From Plantago ovata (taxonomy: Eukaryota; Streptophyta; Magnoliopsida; Lamiales; Plantaginaceae), in NCBI GenBank assembly GCA_028274465.1, contig CM051455.1, positions 94,558,365-94,622,364 of the forward strand: 64,000 nt of DNA, written 5' to 3'. The notes below the pieces were generated by a model. It ran no database searches. It was given only the letters and a program-made list of their open reading frames with translations, and was not told where the DNA came from. Shown here one piece after another: positions 1-10,733 of the stretch. The position numbers were made by a program, and so were the translations under genes. The stretch's first letter is position 1. Each line of letters starts with the position of its first letter.

Positions 1-1092
1 GAACTGAGAGCGAGAAAAAAAGAAAAGAGAAAGAAGTCGTTTATTGGTTAATATCTGCTTATAACCCGAATAAGGAACCGGGTCATAAATCCGGATCCCG
101 AGTTTTTTAAATGGGTAGCGAGATTTTGGTTGGTAAATTGCAAAAAGGTCCCGTCTATATTAAAGACCGTCTTTCCTGAGAATTTGCGATTATTAATTGA
201 ACTGGTTAATTGTATTTTATGTAAATACAATTAAAGATTATATTTTAAAAATATAATAGAGGTTTGATTTGAAAGGATATGTTAATTTAGAATTAATATA
301 TGCACATGGGCAAAATCTACTTGGAGTTTGAATTGCCTTAGAATTATAAGTGGGTCCCAAAATCGGGACCCACCTAACCCCCTTGATGAGCTGCGCGACC
401 AGTAGTAGTATGGGGAGGAGTTCGACTCCTTCCCATATTAGAAGTCAAGGGATAAGTTAGATTTTTCTGATTGAATTTTAATTTGATTCGGAATGAATCT
501 AGACTTAAATTGGTTTCCTTGTGCAATAAGAATTAGATACTTATTCCTTTATGAAGTCTAATTGATTCTTCTTTAGACTTCTATTGACTACTATATATAG
601 TAGACTATTAGAGAGCTTTTGACATGGTGAATTCTGAATCATTCTTTCTACCAGTTTTCTTAGAGAAAATAAAAATCTCTCCCCTACCTCTTTATAGCCG
701 CGCGCGCCACCTTCTAACCGGAGGAAAATCGCCGCCCCATCTTCTTGGTCACATAAAGAATATCCTAGCATTCTTTCCGATAAGTTGTTCATCCGTGGAT
801 ACCAAGGTTGAGGTTCAAAGAGGTGGAAACTAACGTTTATTGTCTTGCAGATAATCAAAGTATTGCAGATATCTTCGACTTCGACGAAGGAGAAGATTCA
901 CGGGACTATTACGAAGACTTCATCGATTGGCATATCGATTCAATACCTATTCTTGCTTTTGGAGTATTGTAAGTCTTCTGATCAATGTGTTTATTATATA
1001 CGCTATATGCATGATCAATTAACCTGCATGTTAAGAAATTTTTGAAATTCCGCTGCGTACCCTAGGGGTAACTCTAACCATATTTTCTTACA
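1..1092 (+). mobile_element. 3' end of a short-LTR copia-type element (element E), truncated by the window edge
   Basis: No coding domain is visible here. The assignment rests on likeness to the 3' region of copia element B, which lies at 8109-8450 on the opposite strand. Both contain the string ATCCGTGGATACCAAGGT or a near match (791-808 here; reverse complement 8393-8409). In both it is followed by an acidic, exon-like stretch with splice-like borders; here that is an acceptor-like TCTTGCAG at about 850 and GTAAGT at about 969. In both an LTR-like end follows with TTCCGCTGC and a terminal TACA/AACA. The assignment is an inference; an unrelated intergenic segment is possible. Confidence 0.4.
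1004..1092 (+). repeat. Candidate short 3' LTR of element E
   Basis: This stretch of about 85-90 bp aligns by eye with the 80-bp LTR of element B. They share AAATTCCGCTGCG (B has AAACTTCCGCTGC), a middle CCTAGGGG-like segment and a terminal TTTTCTTACA (B has TTTTACTAACA). The left border is uncertain because the other LTR lies outside the window. No target duplication can be tested. Confidence 0.35.
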
Positions 1093-1478
1093 AATAGATA
1101 CTAGTACAATGCATACAATTCATTAAAATAGGGAAAAAAAATGAAGAATACTCAAATTTAGAAAAGTTAGGGTTAGAAATTAATACATTTGATTGTGGAA
1201 GAAATAGTGAAAGAATCACGCAATTGACTAGCTACCCGTGTTCCTTGATGAAAGAGCTTCGAAACGCATATAACCTTGTTCGAAATGACCAAGAAATGAA
1301 GATTATAGGAGAGGGCCGATTTGGATGGGTGAGAAGAAGAAACACGCACGGCCGTGTTCTGTTTCTTCAGCGGGCGAGTAAAGAGAGAAAGATGACTGTA
1401 GCTATAATATATATAAGCGATTTGCGACCCATATTATTTTAATTTTGTTTTCTTTTTTTTATTTCTGGGCCAATGTAT

Positions 1479-1740
1479 TAGCGACCCATGAAACTGGGTC
1501 GCTACATGGGTCGCTAATTTAGCGACCCATGGCATTGGGCCGCTAATTAGCGACCCATAAACTCATGGGTCGCTAATTATTAGCGACCCATGGGATTGGG
1601 TCGCTAATTTTAGCGACGAATGGTTATGCGTCGCTAATTTAGCGACCAAAACTCATGCTTCGCTAATTAGCGACGTATGGGCAACGGGTCGCTAAATTTA
1701 GCGACGCATGGTTATGCGTCGCTAATTTGCGTCGCTAATT
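1479..1740. repeat. CACTA subterminal palindromic repeat array
   Basis: About eight units each start TAGCGACC or TAGCGACG and end GGTCGCTA or CGTCGCTA, so every unit is a small inverted repeat with a loop of roughly 8-12 nt. The central bases vary (ATGGCATTG, ATAAACTC, ATGGTTATG). In En/Spm elements such subterminal repeats are the binding sites of the element-encoded protein; that role here is by family analogy. Confidence 0.85.
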
Positions 1741-1744
1741 TCTG

Positions 1745-1758
1745 TTTTTCTTGTAGTG
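1745..1758. repeat. CACTA terminal inverted repeat (right end)
   Basis: TTTTTCTTGTAGTG is the reverse complement of CACTACAAGAAAAA, the usual terminus of plant CACTA elements. No partner CACTACAAG is visible to the left within the window. Confidence 0.8.
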
Positions 1759-4700
1759 TCCGGTCTAAGGCTTTAATTAGTCGAGATCAGTCACCGGGCA
1801 CATCTTCCAACCGTCGTCTTTCCGTCTATCAACCTCCTTGTCGTAAGGTAGAACTCCCTTCACATCTCCGACTGCTTTGTAGATACGGTGGCCGTAATTA
1901 TAGATGTATTTCCGATCCTAACATAGAAGCTGACTTCGAACCTGACTATGCCCATCCACAGCTAAGTTTTAGAGATCCGGATGAGGCCAATATCGAGCGG
2001 ATTCATGAGGTTGCTCTTCTTAGGGAGGTCCATGTCGTCGTCCCTCTTGAAGGTCCCGGAGATGATGCAGCTCAAAACGTTCATGCCGGTAATAATCCTC
2101 CTGTTGTAGACGGTGAGGTCGCCGTTGTAAATGAAGCTAAATTTGACGAGGCCGGACAACCTTTGGAAGGCGAAGTACGGGAATTCCGGGGTGCTCTTTT
2201 TCCCGTACCTGATCACCTTGAGCCTGCTCTTCAAAGGCGTTATGAAAGACTCCGAGACGACATTCATTTATTCAATGTTGCTTGCGAAACCAATGAGGAC
2301 AGATGGATACCCTCCATTAAGTCTAAAGTGACTGAGAATCAACTTCCGCTGCTCCGCAAGAAGTTCAATATTCCTGATGATATTGAACTCATTGCTCCGG
2401 GTCCCGACGATGCCATATATAACTGCCCTGACGGAGCTCTAACCTGCTTTGTGGTTTCTCTCGAGCTTGGATGGAGGATTCCTTTTATTGAGGAATTTGC
2501 GTCTATTTTCCGCTCCCTCGACATTACTCCGATGTAGGTTATGCCAATTTCTTTGGCTAACTTGATATGCTCCGGAGTTCTTATGAAGGTGAAGAATGAT
2601 CCTATTACATTCACTAATTTTTGTCAAGCTTTCACTGTCTCGCTGTCGGGGACTTGTTATTATTGGCAATTTAAACCTCGCCAATATTTCTACTTCATCC
2701 TTGAGAGTCCGAACTCCTTGGGTTCCGCTTGGTGGTCTAGGTACTTCTATTTTAGATATAAGCTAAAACCTGGAGCTCCGCAAAGCGAGCGAAAGTACTT
2801 CAACGTCCGGTATGATTTCAATAGGGAATCTCCTACTGATTATCGTCCGGTGCGTGATCATTGGAGTGACTGGGTTGCGGCTATGCGGGCAAGAAGTATT
2901 GCTAAGAATCCGGAGAAATACTTTTTTTGTGTGCTCACAATGCAACCACTTCCGGCCTTTGCTAATCTTACGGACCCTGTAGACTTAGGCCCTTATAAAA
3001 ATGATAGTTTTGGTAAAGAATTTTTACATGTTATTTTTCCTCTTGTCTTTCAATGTTTTTCTGTCTCTCTTATACTTAACTTTTTGCTTTTCAGAGGATT
3101 GGGTTGAGTATCTTATGGCGGAGGCACGGAGACTTCAAGCTGCGATCGAGGCTAAAATGGCTGAGGAGAGGTGGAAGAATCTGCGCAAAGGAATGACTAA
3201 CCAACTGACGGTCTTCCCACAAGAACATCCGAAGGATGGAGTCAAGTGGAGGCAGGAGGAGGAGCGTCGCGAGCTCGAGAAACTTCCTGCCCAGCAAATG
3301 GAATCCAGCCGGAAGGGTTTAACTCCGGAAGAGGCTAAGTGGCATTCTGACGAGAAAAGAAGGAGAAGAATGAGAAGAAACAGCAGACCAAGCAGCCTCG
3401 GACGTCGAGGTCATGGAGATCAACCAACCGATTGTCAATCCGGAACCTGCTGGTGCGGACGTGGTTGTTCCGGGTCGTTCTACTCAAGCTCCGCCTAACT
3501 GCATTCCGGCTACTCCTAAGAAACGCATGGGAGATGCCTTCAAGGCCTCTAAGTACGGAACTGGTACTTCCACTGCTCCCATGATTGACCCCTCCGGGAA
3601 AAATAAGCAAGTGGTTGAAGCCCCGGTTAAGTCCAAGAAACGGAGGGGAAGTGGTCCGACCGTTTATGCTAATGAGGCGGATTTTAACCGTGAAACTGAG
3701 ATTCTCCGCATTGCTTCTCTTGATGAGCCGGACCGCATCCGCATGTTGGAAGAATCCTTTTGTCAGGTAATACTCCTTTCATTTTTTATTTTTTTTCTTT
3801 TTCTTCTGTACCTTCTTTATCTCTTTCTTAACTAAGTTTTCTTTTGCAGCTTGGCTTGGCGGTGCGAGGTATTTCCGTTGCTGCTCAAAATCAGAAGTCT
3901 ACTTTGGAGAGCAACCTGCATGCCTCTGAGCTCGAGAGGATTGCCCTTTCGGAGAAGATTTCTCAGGTCCAATCTAGTTTACAAGAGGCCGAAGCTAAGC
4001 TGTTGAAGATGGCCCTCCTTGAAAGTGAAGTACTGGAGCTTCGGAACCAAGTTGTCGAGACCTCTAAGCTCCGTGATGAATTATCCAAGCTACAGTCCGC
4101 CTATGAGGCGCATCGGAAGGAGGTTGAAGGGTGCTTGGCTTTGATCAGCGACCAACAGGAGAGCTATGCATGTTGTATGAATATGCTCGAGCACTTCCAT
4201 CACACTTTGATGATCGGATTCGTGGGCTCCCGGAAGGATACTGTCCAAGAATTTCTCAAGAGCATCTCATTCTAGTATGCTAAGGCCATGGGATATAACA
4301 AGGCTCGGGTAGACGGATTCAGTGCCTGCCTCGGACAACTTGAAGTTGCGGGTCTTGTTCCAGCGGATCTTGATTGGGAGGCTAATAAGCTTGACATATT
4401 CAAAGGTTCGGATGGTGAAGAGGATCCTCAAATTCCGACCATCGACAATTAAGAGCTTGGCAAAGACGAATTCGTAAGTCTGGTGGCCTCGGAAGGTGAC
4501 GACTTAAAGTTCTCCAATCAAGAGCCTCGCCTCCCCGGGTTCGTTTCTGACATTCTCCGGTACTGGTATCTCATGCCTTTTGAAAAATATGAGAAGGAGA
4601 ACGGAGCCTGGTTGCATCTCCCACATCCGGTAATTGGGCGCCCCGCGGACTACAACCTCTTTGATGAGGTCAACACCTTGTGTAAGGATTAGGAAGAAGC

Positions 4701-5064
4701 TCGTGAAAAAGAGGAGATCCGAAGGCATGAAGCAGATCCTGAAAACTGGGCGGCCGGAAATGTTGAGAGCTCCTTTAAAAAGAACTTTTACATTCCTCCA
4801 TTTCCGACTGTCACGGAGCTGAACAAGGATCCGTATGCTCCCTTGCCTTGGCTAAGATGGAAATTACAGTTGGAGCAACTGGCTCGAGCCGCTGCGGAAG
4901 CTGAAGAGGCGAAAGTTATGGCACGGATGGCCCGAGAAGCTATGGACGAAGATGCGCCGGATCAAGTCGATGAGAATGATGAATCTTCCGAGTTTTCCCA
5001 CTCTCGGACTCGCAAAGATTCGGAGCTCCTTTTCGAGCCGGGGTATGCCCCGATGAATTTGTAA
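1759..5064 (+). pseudogene. Antisense ORF of gypsy A, 'putative gypsy-type transposon' domain (PF04195-like), decayed
   Basis: The gene runs opposite to the pol gene of its own element. Three exons can be followed: from 1759 (5' end cut by CACTA) to 3012, 3095-3766, and 3850-5064. The introns have GTAAAG...TTTTCAG and GTAATA...TTTGCAG borders. Exon 1 encodes an acidic linker, then a domain with the pattern of PF04195 (FYFILESPNS, WWSRYFYFRYK). Exon 3 is a coiled coil rich in Glu/Lys/Leu followed by a C-terminal FEPGYAPMNL. Intron positions and phases match the intact copy in G4 (21062-24395). Lesions are in-frame stops at about 2535, 4273, 4450 and 4690, and a frameshift between about 3340 and 3413. 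The role of the protein is not established. Confidence 0.8.
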
Positions 5065-5489
5065 CTTCAATAATAACATATATTTTAGATTCGGAACAAA
5101 AAAACTCGCGGGGGGTATGCCTCCTTAAATCTGTAATTTGAACAACTCCTTAAGTTTCGGAAGTTTAACTTTTATGAATTTGAATTATGTCATCTGCTAA
5201 TAATTCATTTGCCTTCACTCTTGACAAAAGCATTCGAATCTTCCTCTGCTCCGGTACTCTGCGTTAATATAGCTTATGGAACTTGATTTGGGTTCAAGCT
5301 CAATTCGTTTCTTTCTCAAGTCTTCAAGGTTCGGATCATTAACCCGAAAAGTCGTTTGCAACAAGTTCCTACTCTCCTTTTTCTTACTTCTTCTAAACTA
5401 AAACTTGTTGCAATTCTTCAGCGTTCGGCTAAGTCCTAGAGGTACGGAATTTGATCCGTGAAATCTTTCTGGCATTTTCCGACTCGTTT
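5065..5489. other. AT-rich 3' untranslated spacer of gypsy A
   Basis: This non-coding stretch lies between the stop of the antisense gene and the tandem array. Its composition (TTCGGA, TCCGG words) resembles the neighbouring antisense gene. No gene or known motif was seen. Confidence 0.6.
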
Positions 5490-6045
5490 TTGTTCGGCGC
5501 TTATTTTGTCGTAAAATATCCGGACCTTGTTTTTACCATTATTTTAATAAATAGACCTTAAAAAAAATTTGTGAATTTTTTTTGGTCTTTTTCGTATCTC
5601 TCATCCGATGCTCTTTTGTCGTAAAATATGCGAAGCTTCCACGGTACTTATTTTAATAAGTTAAGATCTAAAAAATTTCCCCGTGAAAATTTTCAGTCTC
5701 GACCGTGTCTCCTATCCGACGCTCTTTTGACGTAAAACATGCGAAGCTTCCACGGTACTTATTTTAATAAGTTAAGACCTAAAAATTTTCCTGGGGAAAA
5801 TTTTCAGTCTCGACCGCGTCCCCTATCCGACGCTCTTTTGACGTAAAATATGCGAAGCTTCCACGGTACTTATTTTAATAAGTTAAGACCTAAAAAATTT
5901 CCCGGTGAAAATTTTCAGTCTTGACCGTATCTCCTATCCGACGCTCTTTTGAAGTAAAATATGCGAAACTTCAACGGTACTTATTTTAATAAGTTAAGAC
6001 CTAAAAATTTTCCCGGTGAAAATTTTCAGTCTCGACCATGTCTCC
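5490..6045. repeat. 111-bp tandem repeat array in the gypsy A 3' UTR
   Basis: The string ATCCGA(T/C)GCTCTTTTG recurs at about 5602, 5713, 5824 and 5935, a constant 111-bp step. Each is followed by GTAAAATATGCGAAGCTTCC, a shared AGTTAAGAYCTAAAAA and TTTTCAGTCTCGACC. A more diverged unit precedes at about 5490. Tandem arrays in the 3' UTR of Tat/Ogre gypsy elements are documented seeds of satellite DNA. Confidence 0.9.
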
Positions 6046-6370
6046 TGCTTGTTTATTTACTAACTCAATAAATCTTTACTCTTTCTCTTTTCTCTTTTTC
6101 TTCCTTTGAACTTTTATTGTGATCTTTATATTTCTTTTTTGCACAAATTTTTCAGATGAAATATCTTCGTATGGATTTGACGGAAATCTAAAATGTTAAA
6201 GCTCCAACCATTTTGTATAAAACTGAATTGTTCATAAGTAGCTGCTAATAGATTTGACGGAAATCATTACAACTTACTTTAGACAAATAAAAGGTTCAAA
6301 AATGAAATTAAAACAAAGATAACAAAGTTGCTAGGTGTTCATCTACTCTCCCTTTTCTGCTCTCTTATTC
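6046..6370. other. Non-coding spacer between the 111-bp array and the gypsy A pol stop
   Basis: The stretch is AT-rich with no ORF of note. A pyrimidine-rich run (CTCTCCCTTTTC, about 6349) reads as purine-rich on the pol strand. It lies far from any LTR, so it is at most an internal polypurine tract. Confidence 0.5.
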
Positions 6371-8108
6371 CTAAGTGTAGAATTTCCTTAGGTTCTTGAT
6401 GTTCCAAGGTCTCCTCCATCCTCTGTCTTCCTCATCTGCTAGCTCGTAACTGCCGTTTGTTTTCACCTTTGTTATTTTGTACGGCCTTATCCATTTCGGC
6501 TCAAGCTTGCCTACTCCATCTTGTTGTGTTGCTTTCCTCAACACCAAGTCTCCCACTTGAAGTTCTCTGTTCTTCACATTCTTGTTGTAGCTCCTTGCCA
6601 CTTTGATTTGATAGTTTATGATCCTCACCAAAGCTGTGCTCCTTACCTCTTCCAGCGTATCTAAGTCCAGCATCCTTGCATCGTGGTTGTCTCCTGGTTC
6701 ATAACCTTGAATTCTTAAAGTCTCTACAACTGCTTCTGCCGAGATCACAACCTGTGATCCATAGACCAAGTGAAATGGCGTCTCTTGAGTTGATGTTTTT
6801 GAAGTAGTCCTATATGCCCAAAGGACTCCATCTAGTTCATCTACCCAATCTCTTTGGCATGCCTTCAGTCTCTTCTATATTAGCTCTACCAACGTTCGGT
6901 TGGTTCTTTCCACTTGACCGTTCGACTGTGGGTAATATACTGTTGTGAACCTTTGTTCTATTTTCTTCTTTTTACACCACTCATTGAGCTTCTTTCTTGA
7001 GAATTGTGTGCCGTTGTCTGAGACTATGACTCCTGGTAGTCCAAATCGACACACTATATTTTTCCAAATGAAGTCTAGCACCTTATTCTCTGAAATTGTG
7101 GATACTACTTCCGCCTCAACCCACTTGGAAAAATACTCAACTGCTACAATTAGGAACTTCTTTTGCCCTGTTCCTTCCGGAAATGGTCCTACTATATATG
7201 CCCCATTTATCAAATGGGCAAGTGATGTTAGTTGGCTTGAGCTCTCTAGCTGGCTTTGTGCTTTGCGTAGCATATTTCTGGCATTCAGTGCAAGCCTTGG
7301 CGTATCGGATAGCATCTGCGATAATTTTCGACCAGTAGTATCCTTGCCTCAAAACCTTCTGAGCTAATGATCTTCCACCGGAGTGATTTCCACAACTTCC
7401 CTCGTGCACTTCTGCTAGTATCTGTTTTGCTTCAAAATTTGTTAAACATCTCAAGTGAGTGCCCGCAAATGACCTTCTATACATGTCATTGCTAATCATT
7501 AAGTATCTCAGTGACCGGGCCACCACCCTTCTCGCTTGCACTCTATCACTTGGAAGTTCTCCCTTAGTAAGGTATCTTCTGATATCTTGCATCCAATTAT
7601 CATCTTCTTCGATACTCAAGACAGTCCGCTCTTCAACCGTGACGGACGGCTTAGCTTGATCCATCAACATTATCCTCCTTGTGTCTATTGCTCCTGAAGT
7701 TGACGCATATTTTGCTAGTACATCCGCTCTATCATTTTCCTTTCTTGGTATCAAGCTTAAACGAAACTCTTTGAAGTCTTCAACTTCTTCTTTCAATATG
7801 ACCAGGTAACTTCTCATGCTTGGGTGTGTGGCTTAAAACTGTCCCCGGTATTGATACTCTACTAATTGTGAGTCCGTGTATGCTTCTAAGTATTCCACCC
7901 CCATGCTTTGGCTATTTTGATCCCATTTAGAAGGGCTTCATACTCTGCCTCATTGTTCGTCACTTTGAACAGTAGAGATATTGCGAATTCTAACTCCGCT
8001 CCTCTTGGTCCTTCCAAATACACTCCGGCTCCACCCATGGTCGATAGTGAAGAACCATCAACTTTCATTTCCCAATATTCCCTATCTCCTCTTTTCTCCT
8101 CGTCCCTC
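6371..8108 (-). pseudogene. Gypsy A pol, 3' part: second RNase H, integrase
   Basis: Reading from 8108 leftwards, a plant 'dual' RNase H starts with KVDGSSLSTMGGAGVYLEG and NNEAEYEALLNG. Next comes the integrase zinc-binding module (HEGSCGNH and CTECQ), then the integrase core with VSDNGTQF and GQVERTNR, and a C-terminal module ending near WNIKNLRKFYT. It is broken. There is a frameshift at about 7890. A 2-nt deletion near 7197 removes the first catalytic Asp of the integrase (intact form WGIDIVGPFP in G4). An in-frame stop lies near 6875. The reading frame upstream continues at 40538 across element B. The family fit is strong; activity is excluded. Confidence 0.9.
8104..8108. other. Target-site duplication of element B, left copy (CCCTC)
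   Basis: CCCTC directly precedes the B LTR here and directly follows the other B LTR at 40533-40537. Both flanks are gypsy A pol. Confidence 0.85.
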
Positions 8109-8188
8109 TGTTAGTAAAAGTGAGAAAATTTTCCTCTAAGGCTAAGCAGCGGAAGTTTAATTTTTTTTTAATCTCACTAAAACTGATA
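8109..8188 (-). repeat. Element B 3' LTR (80 bp)
   Basis: It matches 40453-40532 with only a few differences by eye (for example TTTTCC against TTTGCC). In plus orientation the ends are TGTTAG...CTGATA, so on the element strand it starts TATCAG rather than TG and ends AACA. The LTR is an imperfect palindrome: AGTAAAAGTGAG near one end and CTCACTAAAACT near the other. Confidence 0.9.
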
Positions 8189-10118
8189 TGACTATACTGT
8201 TTATTAAACTCAAAGAAATCACTTACGTGTCCTCCAGTAGATAAGCAAATTGACCGGGTAGCTGTTCCTCAATCTCCAGACAAAGCCTTGCAATCTCCTC
8301 GTCCGGCTGGTTGATTTCTTCTTCGTCAGAGATGAAATCTTCGTCAACAAAATCTCCAAGATGGCTCATCAACAGGTTGATTAATTCCTTCGACCTTGGT
8401 ATCCACGGACAATGTTTCCACAAGAACGCTAGGAGGTTCTTCTGTGTTTTTGAGCTACTGAGGAAAAATTATTCTATCTGACTATCAGAGAAGAATATTT
8501 TTACGTGTTGTAGGAATAGAATAGAAGACTGACTTTCTTTCTTTCTGATTTAGTCAGTTAGTTAGTTCAGAAAATCACGTAAGATTTTACCAAGTAAATC
8601 TTACTGACTAAAAGACTTCAAAAGTTATCAACTGACTAACAAACAGATAAGCCTTTTTTAATTATCTCAATCAAAAGATAAATTAAATCAAAGATTGAAA
8701 GAAGAAAAGAAAAAGAAAATAAATTAAAAAACGAAAAATAAAACCAATTTACATTGACAGCAACTGTCAACGTGATGTTGGGTGATGCTGGGCCGCTTGG
8801 CCCAGCCCCCCACATATGTTGGGCCAAATCGGCCCAGCCCAACATATGCTGGGCCAAATCGGCCCAGCCCAATTCTTTCTTCTTCAATTCATTTTCTTTA
8901 GGCCATTAATTCTAAATTCCGTCCAAATGCACAAGTCTTCAATTAATTAATTAAATCCAATTCAATTCAATTAATTATATTTTTAAAATATATTCCATAT
9001 ATATAATGAATTAATATTAATCTAATTAATAATAATTCCATTATATTTATATATAGTAATTCAACATTAATCTAATTAATATTCAATCCTATATACATAG
9101 CTCGTTTGTAGAAACACCACCTTGAAGTGTGACCCATAGGACCTTGCATATTAAGCAACAATCTAATTAAGGTCATAATAAATTCCTAGACAATTTATCA
9201 GACAATATTAATATGCAAGGAACGTTTGTGAGGAAAACAAACCACCTGTAGCATAAGGTACTTTGATGATACGGTCCCTTTATTCACGAATACTCGAATG
9301 AGTGTAGAATATGGTTATGTGTCTATTCTAATAACTTCATTCATTGTCTCTCAATCTTATTAGTCGATCTATGAATTATTTCCAAACACCATTTTGACAT
9401 ATTCACATACGGTGGCCACCGGTTTTGTGATCGCACTAAATATGAGAAGTGAGTATTCTCTCCTTGTATCTATTACGGAGAAATGAATCCTATCTTGGTC
9501 CAATCACTCACACCATATGTTTCCTAATGTACCCAACGCATGCCGTATCTACCCTACTTTAAGACTGCAAGCGTTGCGCATGGTCAAAGTACATTATTCC
9601 ATATATGATGTAGTATTGGCCTCAAGTCTAAGGACTACTAACATCACCCTACACACCGATACTATCATAGACACTTAAATAGCTTTATCAAATGGTCTCT
9701 CGGTTGGGTATGCCAACACTCTCCAAAGTGTCCATATGTTCATCATGAATAACCAAGTTCATTCGTAGCAGTGTGACCTACTACATCCTCGAAGGATCTA
9801 ATGCAACATATGCTAGCTTCAATCGCATCATTGATATCCCGTATCTCAATGACCTTCAGCTAGTGGCTTATTTTAGGACTTAATTATTGACACACAAGCT
9901 CCCACTAACTTGGTGATTACCTTAAGTCCTTGGGAACATTTTATCGAATAATTCAAACAACCAAATAATCTATTCATAAAAATGTAATGCCAATTGTATT
10001 TAATAATGTATAAATAAATGAACATAAATAAATAACAATAACTGAATGTGATCAAGTACATATCGTCCCTATCGTAGGTTGTCTCTAGGACATATATACT
10101 TTCATTCTCCCACTTGGC
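8189..10118 (-). other. Element B long 3' untranslated region
   Basis: About 1.9 kb lie between the pol stop and the 3' LTR. The LTR-proximal part (8230-8430) holds an open acidic stretch (LCLEIEEQLPGQFAYLLEDT) ending at a GTAAGT-like donor, similar in kind to 850-970 in element E. At 8785-8872 three copies of a GC-rich word, GGCCCAGC with TTGGGC, form short inverted repeats. The stretch 8930-9090 is an AT-rich run of ATTAATTA words. The function is unknown. Confidence 0.6.
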
Positions 10119-10733
10119 CTAGATCCAATCACCTACGTGTCTAACACCTATGTTGTTGAAATGTCTAACATGTTTGTCAATGTTCAACACTTTGGTGAAA
10201 GGATCTGCCACATTTTCCTCAGTGGAAACTCGTTCTATAGATACTTCTCCTCTAGCTATCATCTATCTAATTAGATGATACTTCCTAGGTACATGCTTAT
10301 TCTTGTTAGTGGATCTTGGTTCCTTTGCTTGTGCAACAGCGCCTTCGTTGTCGCAGTAGACCGTTATAGGACTAATATTAGGAACTACCCCTAGTTCCTT
10401 TAGGAATTCTGAAATTCAGACAACCTCCTTTGAGAATTCTCGTACATTCCTCTTGAAAACCCATTTGCAACCGGTATGTCTAACCCCTTCTGGTGCATCA
10501 ACCAAGTCCCATACTTGATTCTCATACATTGAGTCCATTTCGGATTTCATGGCTTCTTGCCACCTTCTTGAATCAATGTCCAACATTGCTTCTTTGTAAG
10601 TCTTAGGGTCATCTTTGTGAGATAAGTCAAGTTCAAACTTGTCATCCTCCAAGAGTAAACTTATCTTCTTGGAAGCTCTCACTTCTAACCTTTTAGACCG
10701 ACGGAGTGTGGGTTTGTTTGGTGGTACTGGCTG
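10119..10733 (-). pseudogene. Element B pol, 3' part: RT start joined to RNase H end by an internal deletion
   Basis: Reading leftwards from 10733, a spacer with LRRSKRLEVRASK leads to the start of a copia RT (RRWQEAMKSEMDSM, CKWVFKR). The sequence then jumps, at about 10425-10445, into the end of RNase H (VYCDNEGAVAQAK, ENVADPFTK) and stops at 10119. The RT catalytic core (YVDD) and most of RNase H are therefore missing. The remainder carries a TGA where a Trp codon is expected (about 10414) and another stop near 10270. The element cannot make its own RT. Confidence 0.85.
10729..10733. other. Target-site duplication of C3, left copy (GGCTG)
   Basis: The right copy at 35862-35866 is GGCTA. 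On the B coding strand the left form keeps B pol open, while the right form makes a TAG stop, so the right copy is the mutated one. Confidence 0.8.

Larger units (their letters stand above)
1093..1758. mobile_element. Terminal segment of a CACTA (En/Spm) DNA transposon
   Basis: The right terminus is the reverse complement of CACTACAAGAAAAA and ends at 1758. It is preceded by an array of short palindromes typical of CACTA subterminal regions. At 1759 the sequence switches abruptly into the antisense gene of gypsy element A, so the element inserted there; TCC at 1759-1761 would be the 3-bp target copy. The other end and any transposase are outside the window or lost. Element E appears to have inserted into this CACTA sequence. 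The stretch 1093-1478 is AT-rich and I see no gene in it. Confidence 0.7.

Noticed and set aside
413-437. tRNA T-arm-like string (GGAGTTCGACTCC) suggesting a tRNA or SINE
   Set aside because: Only the T-arm/B-box-like part fits; no acceptor stem, anticodon arm or A box at the right distance.
541-858. Minus-strand ORF near the left edge
   Set aside because: No domain or splice context; it lies in the untranslated part of a retroelement.
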